Shown here piece after piece: positions 7,432 to 13,931 of a stretch of DNA of 47,037 bases. Both the position numbers and the translations under genes were made by a program. Under the pieces are notes generated by a model that saw only the letters and a program-made list of their open reading frames with translations, was not told where the DNA came from and searched no databases. Location of the stretch: NCBI GenBank assembly GCA_045046905.1, contig JASFYU010000087.1:1-47037 (forward strand), read 5' to 3'. The stretch is from JASFYU01 sp045046905 (GTDB lineage Bacteria; Bacteroidota; Bacteroidia; Flavobacteriales; Flavobacteriaceae). Numbering within the stretch: the stretch's first letter is position 1; the number at the start of each line of letters is the position of its first letter.

Positions 7432-8535
7432 CTAATCCTTCTTAATCAATGGAATAAAGATAGTATAAGAATCATTACCCTTTTTTATCGCAAGACAAAG
7501 TACAGTAGGATTACTGTTTTCCACATAAACAAAAGGACGCTCCATGCGGTCCGGAATTAATAAAGAACTATTTTCTAGCAGTATTTTTTTGTTGGTTATA
7601 TTATAATTCTGCGCTCTCGTCCAATTCAAACCATCATTAGAAATCATCAATCCGATATAAGTATGGGCATGAAAAACACCATAAAAACGTTCTAGCTCAT
7701 CATCATACCAAACCGACATGTCTTCGGTATCCATATAATCGATTACTGGCTTTTCTTGAATTATAAAAGGGCCTGTGGGAGAATTGGATGTGGCAATCGC
7801 CTGATTTCTTGTAAAATTCTTGTCATTGGGTTTATCACCTTTTACTATTAAATAGTACTTCCCATCTTTGCCTCTATCTATTGCCGGATTTACTGTCAGA
7901 GTAGTTATAGGGCCTGAAGGCTCTAATAATGGTTGATCCATTCGTTGCCAAGGGCCATTTATTGAATTAGAAACTGCAACTCCAGTTCGTTGATTTGTAC
8001 GTAATATTTTCCAATTTGGATGACTGTAACCCACTTTTGAAGTTTCTATCAGATTTTCTTCGGAGATTGGTTTGTTTCCAATATTCGTTGAGATATAATA
8101 CAAATAGTATTTGCCTTCAAAGTACTTTATTTTAGGGTTATGAGCAGTAATTTCATCCCAATGTCCTTTTCCTCTTCCTTTTAAAGCAGTTTCCTTATAC
8201 ACCCATGGACCAGTCGGATTATTAGATGTTGCATGAGCAATCTCAGATAATGTTAACCATCCATAAAAAGTGGTTTCTCTCTTCCATCGCGAATAGAATA
8301 AATGATATTTCCCATCTTCGCCTTTAATAATAGAGCCTCCCCAATTGTAATAATTCGAATCTCGAAAAGTCCCTTCCACTGTTAAAGGTTGAATCATATT
8401 TTTAATATTAAGATCATCTGTAATTTCCTGAGATAATCCATGTATAGGAAAGCCAATTAATAGCACTAAAGAAATGTTAGCTAGAATTCTAATTATCTTC
8501 TCATTCATTAATTTATGGTATTTAACGATATTCAT
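7432..8535 (-). CDS. Secreted beta-propeller glycoside-hydrolase-like protein (GH43/GH32/GH117 type)
   Basis: The 367-residue protein has an N-terminal signal peptide (MNEKIIRILANISLVLLIGF, cleavage near GLSQ). The mature part repeats the blade pattern of five-bladed propeller enzymes: GGSIIKGEDGKYHLFYSRWK, then NNPTGPWVYKE, HNPKIKYFEGKYYLYYI, RGKDGKYYLIVKG and EDMSVWYDDELERFYGVFHA. Alternating 'DGKYYL' and 'GPW' motifs are typical of GH43-like and GH117-like enzymes on algal or plant glycans, acting in the periplasm or outside. The exact family and substrate cannot be set by eye. The start may be 8508 (codon 10), which gives a more standard signal peptide. It lies in the element, downstream of and co-directional with the acyl-CoA ligase-like gene. 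Confidence 0.75.
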   Translation of the reverse strand: MNIVKYHKLMNEKIIRILANISLVLLIGFPIHGLSQEITDDLNIKNMIQPLTVEGTFRDSNYYNWGGSIIKGEDGKYHLFYSRWKRETTFYGWLTLSEIAHATSNNPTGPWVYKETALKGRGKGHWDEITAHNPKIKYFEGKYYLYYISTNIGNKPISEENLIETSKVGYSHPNWKILRTNQRTGVAVSNSINGPWQRMDQPLLEPSGPITTLTVNPAIDRGKDGKYYLIVKGDKPNDKNFTRNQAIATSNSPTGPFIIQEKPVIDYMDTEDMSVWYDDELERFYGVFHAHTYIGLMISNDGLNWTRAQNYNITNKKILLENSSLLIPDRMERPFVYVENSNPTVLCLAIKKGNDSYTIFIPLIKKD

Positions 8536-8622
8536 AAACGCCTGTTTTAATGGTGTTTATTTTTTGTTCTCGGCCGGCTTCAATTTTCAATATGTTAATA
8601 AATAATCCACCCATACAAGAGT

Positions 8623-10185
8623 TTAACTTATTTGTCTATCCTTTCCCTCCCAATAAACTTTCCTAACTTCTCTTTTCAGTAGCTTGCCTGCCCCTGATAG
8701 AGGGAATGGTTCAGTTCTGAATTTTACACTTCTTGGGCATTTATAATTTGCAATATATTCACTCGCTTTAGAAATTATTTCAGCTTCAGTCGCAGTGTGG
8801 CCTTCCTTTAGAATGACCTCAGCGTGGACTTGTTCTCCCCATTTGTCGGAGGGGATACCTATTACTACTACTTGTTGGACTGCAGGATGGTTCATTACAG
8901 CATTCTCTGTTACTACCGAGTAAACATTCTCACCCCCAGAAACAATCATGTCTTTCACTCTATCAACTAAAAATACAAAGCCATCTTTATCCATAAAGCC
9001 AGCATCTCCGGTATGTACCCATCCATTTTTAAGAGATGTAGCTGTCTCTTCTGGTTTGTTCCAATAACCTAACATGGCATTTGGTCCTTTTACAATTATT
9101 TCTCCTGTGACACCATTAGTGACTTCCTTTCCGTCAATATCGACTATTCGGACTTCCGCGCAAGATATTGCCCTTCCCGCTGATTTAAGTTTTCCGGAAT
9201 TTGGCCCTTCAATAACATGATATTCGGGTGATAAAAGAGTCGCCAAAGGAGATAATTCAGTTTGCCCATAACCCTGACAGAATTTTGCATTTGAAAAGGT
9301 ATCCATAGCCTGAACCAAAACTGCTTCTGAAATGGGTGAGGCTCCGTATATTAAATATTGAAGGTGTGATAAATCCGTACTCTTAACTGTTGGCTCTTTA
9401 ATGATCATTTGAATCATTACGGGTACCATCAAAGTGTGCGTAATTTTTTGATGTTCTATTGCTTCTATTGTTCCTTGAGGCGTGAACATGGGTATAAATA
9501 CATGGGTTGCACCAGCCAGCATTCCCCCTTGTGTCATGACTCCATCCGCAATATGGAACATTGGGGCGGTGTGCAAAATACGAGCATGCTCGTTTAAGTT
9601 TATACTGTTCAAAATGCATATAGCAGATGACCATAAGTTAGTATGGGTTAACATTACTCCTTTGGGAAAGCCAGTTGTACCACCAGTGTAGAATATCCCT
9701 GCGAGATCATCATTGTTTCTATGTGCATCTTCTACAACTACATTTTTACTTATCAGGTCTTCATAATTCACCATTCCTTTAGGTGTCTCGTTATCACCTA
9801 TGTAAATAATATGTTCCAATTCCAGATATTCAAGCAGTAGTGTAGGAACCATTTTGGCAAAAGTGTCATCTACCAGCAAAATCTTTACTCCAGCATCTTT
9901 GAGAGAGTAAGCATTCTCTTTTGGAGACCATCTAATATTAAGCGGTACTACACAAGCACCTGCCCATGGTACACCAAAATAATACTCAAAATATCGATCT
10001 GAGTTGAGGGACAATATAGCCACACGATCGCCAGTAGCAATCCCAAGCGAGTGCAGACCACTTGCAAATCGAGCTACTCTTTCTTTCAATTCAGCCCAAG
10101 TTCTTTGCCGATCACCATTTACAGTAGCGATCTTATTTTTTCTTAACTGAGCATTTCTATGAACAGCTTGTGTTAGGTAGAACAT
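8623..10185 (-). CDS. AMP-forming acyl-CoA synthetase/ligase (ANL superfamily)
   Basis: The 520-residue enzyme has the ordered ANL motifs: the phosphate-binding loop YTGGTTGFPKGVMLTH, GYGQTE, and the hinge GWVHTGDAGFMDKDGFVFL leading to DRVKDMIVSGGENVYS. The C-terminal catalytic lysine lies in PLSGAGKLLKREVRK. Such enzymes adenylate a carboxylate and transfer it to CoA. Length and motifs fit medium- or long-chain fatty or aromatic acids, but the substrate is not determinable. It is cytoplasmic, with no signal. It lies inside the integrated element as cargo. Its promoter region carries two perfect palindromes (10238-10297), so it is probably tightly repressed by a regulator encoded elsewhere. 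Confidence 0.88.
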   Translation of the reverse strand: MFYLTQAVHRNAQLRKNKIATVNGDRQRTWAELKERVARFASGLHSLGIATGDRVAILSLNSDRYFEYYFGVPWAGACVVPLNIRWSPKENAYSLKDAGVKILLVDDTFAKMVPTLLLEYLELEHIIYIGDNETPKGMVNYEDLISKNVVVEDAHRNNDDLAGIFYTGGTTGFPKGVMLTHTNLWSSAICILNSINLNEHARILHTAPMFHIADGVMTQGGMLAGATHVFIPMFTPQGTIEAIEHQKITHTLMVPVMIQMIIKEPTVKSTDLSHLQYLIYGASPISEAVLVQAMDTFSNAKFCQGYGQTELSPLATLLSPEYHVIEGPNSGKLKSAGRAISCAEVRIVDIDGKEVTNGVTGEIIVKGPNAMLGYWNKPEETATSLKNGWVHTGDAGFMDKDGFVFLVDRVKDMIVSGGENVYSVVTENAVMNHPAVQQVVVIGIPSDKWGEQVHAEVILKEGHTATEAEIISKASEYIANYKCPRSVKFRTEPFPLSGAGKLLKREVRKVYWEGKDRQIS

Positions 10186-10662
10186 AATCTTATATTTTTA
10201 ATTTTTAGGAAATCATGCATGCTTGCCGAGAACAATTGTATAAAGCACTGTGCTTTATACACCCAAATATAGCGGATAAACAACATATGTTGTTTATTTA
10301 CAATATGTTTTATACGCATCCAATGGAATGCAGATTAATGGTTATTTCCAAATAAAGAATAATATTAGTGTCCCTTAAAACGGCCGTTTTACTGGACTAA
10401 TATTCCAATATATAGAATTTAGTGTAGAGTGTCCCAAACATGGTCTTTTTTAGTAGTCTCGTTAATTCACCTTTAACGGGACACAAGAAGTAAATTTACA
10501 CTACAGCAAATATCTTCCCAAATTCAGTATAAATGGCCGGCAATATTCTGAACGATTACATAAATAATAGTAATGTATTTATGTGCTTTCCTTTGTATAC
10601 GATAATTAGGGTTTTAATTACTAAAATTTAATTTTAATTATAAAAGGTGTTACTTTCAATGA
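10186..10662. other. Intergenic region with palindromes and GTGTCCC repeats
   Basis: This is the divergent gap between the ligase and the ParB-like gene. Besides the operators it has a nested inverted repeat at 10361-10404: outer arms AATATTAGT and ACTAATATT, inner perfect palindrome TAAAACGGCCGTTTTA at 10376-10391. GTGTCCC occurs at 10368-10374 and 10429-10435 and inverted at 10478-10484. The outermost copies extend to GTGTCCCTTAAA and GTGTCCCGTTAAA, resembling terminal inverted repeats of a small decayed insertion. Confidence 0.5.
10238..10297 (-). promoter_or_regulatory. Promoter flanked by two perfect palindromic operators
   Basis: Palindrome 1 is GTATAAAGCAC-T-GTGCTTTATAC (10238-10260) and palindrome 2 is ATAAACAACAT/ATGTTGTTTAT (10276-10297). 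Between them on the minus strand lies TATATTTG (10271-10264), an exact match to the Bacteroidota -7 consensus, about 79 bp before the ligase ATG. Operators on both sides of a -7 box are a classical repression design, for example for TetR- or LacI-type proteins. No such regulator gene is adjacent. Confidence 0.7.
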
Positions 10663-11646
10663 ATGAAAATCAATGAGGTAATACATAATATTACTGAAAT
10701 TCAAAATCCAAATTGGGTAAACAACCTGAATGACGATGATTTAGAATCCATTCAGAATAACTTCTGGTTGATATGGATGAAGTTGAAGAAAATCAAGGAG
10801 CCTGAAATCTTTGAGCCCTTGGTTAAGATATCCGAATTTTTATCCTTGAAAAAACAAATAGATGGAAGGTTGAAAGTATCATTCAAAAACATGGATTTCA
10901 ACTATTTCTATCTAATCTGTATTGAGGAAATCCCAAAGAATAAATACACCTACATATACCCCAAGAAGAAGAAATCCAGTACGCCAGAAGATTACCAATT
11001 TGTTATACTATTAGCACAAGATCTAAACGAAAGCACACGTAATTGTGAAGATTATTATAATATCTATGAAGAACTTGGAATACTGGAAAGGGAACGTAAG
11101 AGGCTCTATTCCAAATATGGCATTGTCTATCAGCCTATCACAGATAATAGGATAGAGGTGGTCAAAATCAACTCCATCAAACCAAATACCGACTATCCTT
11201 CCATATGGAATTATGATGATTTCAAACTCTTGAACGATATTAAATCCTATGGCCTGTTAGAACCGATATTAGTGGATAAAAAGACAAACAACATAATCAA
11301 TGGTAAAAGAAGATATAGATGCTGTAAAAAACTTGGTATGGATTCTGTTCAAGTCATCAAAAAGAATATCAGTCCATATATTTTGAACCTATCTAATAGA
11401 ACACCAACTGATATGTTGGAAGAATATGCGCATTTAAGAATTGAGTTGAAGAAACTTGGGTACAAGGAAAGAAGGAAGGTTATGGGTAAACTGAATATGA
11501 GAGAGTACATCTACAAGGAAACAGGTATATCCCAATCACAGTTCAGCAAATTGGAATTCATACGTGATAAAGAACCTACCCAATTCAAGGATATAGAAAG
11601 TAGTGAAAAAACCATCCGAGAAGTGTATTTGGAGTTAAAAGGATAA
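10663..11646 (+). CDS. ParB/sulfiredoxin-fold protein with C-terminal HTH
   Basis: The protein is 327 residues. The first 160 or so have no recognisable domain. Residues about 165-235 match the ParB N-terminal fold: IEVVKINSIKP, LLNDIKSYGLLEPILVD, and the nucleotide-binding signature NGKRRYRCCKKLGMD. A helix-turn-helix-like segment (YKETGISQSQFSKLEFIRD, about 283-301) follows. Plasmid and island ParB proteins use this arrangement to bind a centromere-like site and CTP, but solitary relatives also act as regulators. No ParA ATPase is next to it, so a partition role is doubtful. A near-perfect 16-bp palindrome lies 9 bp after its stop codon. Confidence 0.75.
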   Translation: MKINEVIHNITEIQNPNWVNNLNDDDLESIQNNFWLIWMKLKKIKEPEIFEPLVKISEFLSLKKQIDGRLKVSFKNMDFNYFYLICIEEIPKNKYTYIYPKKKKSSTPEDYQFVILLAQDLNESTRNCEDYYNIYEELGILERERKRLYSKYGIVYQPITDNRIEVVKINSIKPNTDYPSIWNYDDFKLLNDIKSYGLLEPILVDKKTNNIINGKRRYRCCKKLGMDSVQVIKKNISPYILNLSNRTPTDMLEEYAHLRIELKKLGYKERRKVMGKLNMREYIYKETGISQSQFSKLEFIRDKEPTQFKDIESSEKTIREVYLELKG

Positions 11647-11654
11647 TTATTTAA

Positions 11655-11670
11655 TGAGTTCGTGAACTCA
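11655..11670. promoter_or_regulatory. Near-perfect 16-bp palindrome behind the ParB-like gene
   Basis: TGAGTTCGTGAACTCA has 7-bp inverted arms (TGAGTTC/GAACTCA) around GT. The length and layout resemble parS (TGTTTCACGTGAAACA), although the sequence differs. No T-run follows, so it is not an obvious terminator. It may be a binding site for the ParB-like protein, which is an inference from position only. Confidence 0.4.
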
Positions 11671-11680
11671 CATTATTATA

Positions 11681-11696
11681 TAACAAACTGGTAATC
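11681..11696 (+). repeat. Direct repeat flanking the recombinase, copy 1
   Basis: TAACAAACTGGTAATC here matches TAACAAACTGATAATC at 13532-13547 in 15 of 16 positions. The two copies flank the recombinase gene on both sides. They may be protein-binding sites for recombination, or traces of an earlier insertion of the recombinase block. Confidence 0.5.
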
Positions 11697-11755
11697 CTCA
11701 GATGTATCGCCTAAAACCGTGTGCAAAGGCAACAAATATGTTGAGGTTTTATTTT

Positions 11756-13096
11756 TTACTGTAATCCCTTAGTTTTATTCAAAATTTTAATCATATCGGT
11801 GTGTTGTAGGGTTTGCATCTGCCCCTCCAAACTTAATCGGTTATAGTACTTCATAATTGTACCCAAACTCTGGCCTGATACTTCTCCGATGGATGTAGGG
11901 TTTACTCCTTCTTTCAAGAGGTAACTCACAAAAAACAGCCTTAGATTGTGGGTTGATTCTATACCTCTATCCCTCCAATTATATTTTTTATCAAGCACCA
12001 ATTTTTCTTTAAAGAGATTGATGTAATATGTGGTACTATAACCCTTATCTGCCTTTTTGAATAGGTTGGGGGATGGGAATGTCTTGGGATGATTCTTGGG
12101 GTGGAAAAGTTCAAATATGATATCAATGATGTTGGTATAATAAAAATCTCTTTCATTATTGCCTTTTACAACTTTGAAAGGAACCTCTTTGGGTGGTTTG
12201 TGAGCAGTTCTTATGGTTTCATCAATTGGAACTATCCTTTGGTCTTTGTTTTTGGAATTTCTGATGTCAAGTATGTAATAATGGGAACCATCCTTTTTAT
12301 TCCTCTTTTGGAAAAAACTGGAAACCTTTGTAGTATCAGTATATCGATCATGTGCTTCTTTATTTCTAAATGAATGGAGGATCTCTGTGATTCTAAACCC
12401 AAACGTTAACTGGAGGAATGAAACAAAGTACACTATGTCACTCATAATTATTACATCCTTTGGTTGATTCTTATGTTGAGCTGAGGTCATTGGGTTTCGG
12501 TATGATAACATATTTCTGAAATCTTCACGATCTCCTTTCCTTAAAACATATTGAATCCAATATTGGTAGATTACCACCGTTAATTCCTTTACACATCTTT
12601 CATAATCTCGTGTATCGAAATTAATGACTTTATCATCTGGTTGAGTCCTTCCGAATGTCCACCTCAACAAGTGGTTTTGGTAATCAGATGTGATATCGTG
12701 ATGAACTTTGAATAGACCCTTTCCATCCTCACTTTTCAGGGTGCACAACCAAGTGAGGAACCCCCTAACCGATTGGAGGTTAACCTTGATGGATGAAGGC
12801 TCTAGGTTCTTTGAACTGTTCAGGGATACGTTCCCTTTCCGATTCCTTTTATTTCGGTTAACCAAATACATGAAGTACTCATGGAAGGTATCCCTAAAGT
12901 CATCTTTTATTACCGAATTTGTCTTTACCTTTTTATCGATACAGAACTGTTTGAACTCTTTCAGAGCTCTCACATGTCTTTTCATGGTGGAGGTGTTCTT
13001 TCTTCCATGTTGGTTGGTGTAACCATTGAAAGTAACCACTTTGTACTCAATCTTTCCCTTTGTACGTCTCTCATGAATCAAACCCCCATCCACCAT
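11756..13096 (-). CDS. Tyrosine recombinase/integrase, catalytic part of a gene split by an amber codon
   Basis: The reading frame has 446 residues. An N-terminal SAM-like core-binding region (about 25-120) precedes the catalytic domain. Arg is in FGFRITEILHSF, His383 and Arg386 in STHNLRLFFVSYL, and the nucleophile is one of Tyr417/Tyr418 in GTIMKYYNRL, so the catalytic set is present. The open frame continues 28 codons upstream of this ATG (13180-13097) without a Met, then meets TAG at 13183-13181, and beyond it lies the 88-residue frame at 13181-13447. The intact protein would be about 563 residues including an arm-binding N-terminus. Without read-through or correction this part lacks its N-terminal domain. 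It is probably the integrase that placed the element in miaB. Confidence 0.85.
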   Translation of the reverse strand: MVDGGLIHERRTKGKIEYKVVTFNGYTNQHGRKNTSTMKRHVRALKEFKQFCIDKKVKTNSVIKDDFRDTFHEYFMYLVNRNKRNRKGNVSLNSSKNLEPSSIKVNLQSVRGFLTWLCTLKSEDGKGLFKVHHDITSDYQNHLLRWTFGRTQPDDKVINFDTRDYERCVKELTVVIYQYWIQYVLRKGDREDFRNMLSYRNPMTSAQHKNQPKDVIIMSDIVYFVSFLQLTFGFRITEILHSFRNKEAHDRYTDTTKVSSFFQKRNKKDGSHYYILDIRNSKNKDQRIVPIDETIRTAHKPPKEVPFKVVKGNNERDFYYTNIIDIIFELFHPKNHPKTFPSPNLFKKADKGYSTTYYINLFKEKLVLDKKYNWRDRGIESTHNLRLFFVSYLLKEGVNPTSIGEVSGQSLGTIMKYYNRLSLEGQMQTLQHTDMIKILNKTKGLQ

Positions 13097-13180
13097 GCAT
13101 TTATCAATAAACTCGTCGATGTAGTTGGATAGGTTGGAATCGATTACCTTCTTCTTGGTGAAGTTATGTTTTATCTTTTC

Positions 13181-13447
13181 CTATAGGTTTTGGGAAGCAT
13201 ATTCAAATGAAGTTTGTCCGATATCCGTTTTAACCTCACATGAACAAAGATATTTTGTTCGTGGGGCAATCTTATGGGATGAAAATTTATAGTACCAAAA
13301 CCATTTTCCCTTTACCTTCTTTATCGTGAACGTGCCTTTGTAATCACCCCCAAAGAAAGATTGTGTATTCTTGAAAAAAATGGATTCTTTTTGTTCACTC
13401 CAACCATAAGATTTCATGGTTTCTTCAGTCTCTTTTTTCTTGGCCAT
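13181..13447 (-). pseudogene. N-terminal fragment of the tyrosine recombinase (before the in-frame TAG)
   Basis: The frame encodes 88 residues beginning MAKKKETEETMKSYGWSEQK and ending TSFEYASQNL before TAG. After the TAG the same frame continues EKIKHNFTKKKVIDSNLSNY and runs into the recombinase. The Lys-rich, beta-strand-rich character (YKGTFTIKKVKGKWFWYYKF) fits the arm-binding domain at the start of large tyrosine recombinases. One nonsense change of a Leu, Gln or similar codon explains the split. A sequencing error or amber read-through would give the same picture. Confidence 0.75.
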
Positions 13448-13494
13448 TGGATAGAAATTTCACCTCAACTCAAAGATAGGTAAAATTTACAAAT

Positions 13495-13514
13495 GGGTAT
13501 AACTGGGGTATAAC
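13495..13514 (+). repeat. GGGTATAAC repeats at the right end of the element
   Basis: There are two direct copies, 13495-13503 and 13506-13514. The first is preceded by ACAAAT, giving a 15-bp word ACAAATGGGTATAAC that is identical to 6938-6952 at the left end. They lie 49 bp inside the right core, between it and the recombinase start. Confidence 0.7.
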
Positions 13515-13531
13515 TTGTAGTTATTGTCATT

Positions 13532-13547
13532 TAACAAACTGATAATC
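13532..13547 (+). repeat. Direct repeat flanking the recombinase, copy 2
   Basis: TAACAAACTGATAATC is the partner of 11681-11696 (15 of 16 identical). It sits 15 bp inside the right attachment core. Confidence 0.5.
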
Positions 13548-13549
13548 AA

Positions 13550-13648
13550 CTATAAGTAAATATCTATATACAGCTTACGAATATTCTTCTCGTCTTTAGT
13601 GACTGTAAGGGTTGTGCCTTGAATTGATTCGTTAATAGTTTTCTCCAT
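13550..13648 (-). pseudogene. Stranded original 5' end of miaB (32 codons)
   Basis: On the minus strand an ATG at 13648 opens a 32-codon frame, MEKTINESIQGTTLTV followed by a Lys/Asp/Glu stretch and RKLYIDIYL, then TAG. From memory of the family, flavobacterial MiaB proteins start with MEK-I-E-QG- and run into RKLYIESYGC. Here the match ends at the codons for RKLYI, exactly where the 8-bp core TCTATATA (13563-13570) lies, and the last residues come from element DNA. The present miaB resumes at RKLYIES after the other core at 6708-6715. Strand and frame agree with a simple insertion. Confidence 0.85.
13563..13570 (-). repeat. Right attachment core
   Basis: TCTATATA on the plus strand is identical to 6708-6715. 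In the stub it encodes Tyr-Ile and the first two bases of Asp (the miaB side has Glu). Confidence 0.75.
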
Positions 13649-13682
13649 GTTTGACTTGTTTCTTTCTTTTTAAACGGCTTGG

Positions 13683-13714
13683 CAAAGATAGCATATAATA
13701 CAATTTTATGACAA
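13683..13714 (-). promoter_or_regulatory. Orphaned original miaB promoter
   Basis: TATCTTTG (13690-13683, minus) matches TAnnTTTG, with TTG at 13714-13712, 21 bp upstream. It lies 34 bp before the stub ATG. It now reads through the stub and the right end towards the recombinase, which is on the same strand, so it may drive the integrase after insertion. Confidence 0.65.
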
Positions 13715-13931
13715 TATGACAGTGTATTTTAGGACTATTTTAAGGGTAGCCTTGCTTTTGTTGACTTACCTAATAATGTTTTAGACGAAACACTGAGGTT
13801 ATTATACTTGTAAAAAGAGTGTTAGTCTCATGATTGAGGAATAGGTAGCAATTTCAATGTTTTCAATTGGATGTTACGCAACGTAAACGGTTTTGATGTA
13901 TCTTAAAGATAAAATCCAATAAAGCCGTGCT

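Larger units (their letters stand above)
6708..13570. mobile_element. Integrated element inserted in the 5' end of miaB
   Basis: The boundaries are two identical 8-bp cores, TCTATATA at 6708-6715 and 13563-13570, giving a unit of 6,855 bp. At the left core the miaB frame reads RKLYIES. At the right core a minus-strand stub with the usual flavobacterial MiaB start reads RKLYID and then stops in element DNA. Just inside both ends lie GGGTATAAC repeats, and a tyrosine recombinase gene (interrupted by one TAG) sits next to the right end. Other content is a GH-like secreted protein, an acyl-CoA ligase-like gene and a ParB-domain protein. No conjugation or replication genes are visible. Exact crossover points are inferred. 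Confidence 0.8.

Noticed and set aside
11681..13547. The TAACAAACTG repeats as the true attachment sites
   Set aside because: They would define a unit of only 1.9 kb that does not explain the displaced miaB start. The 8-bp core pair does.
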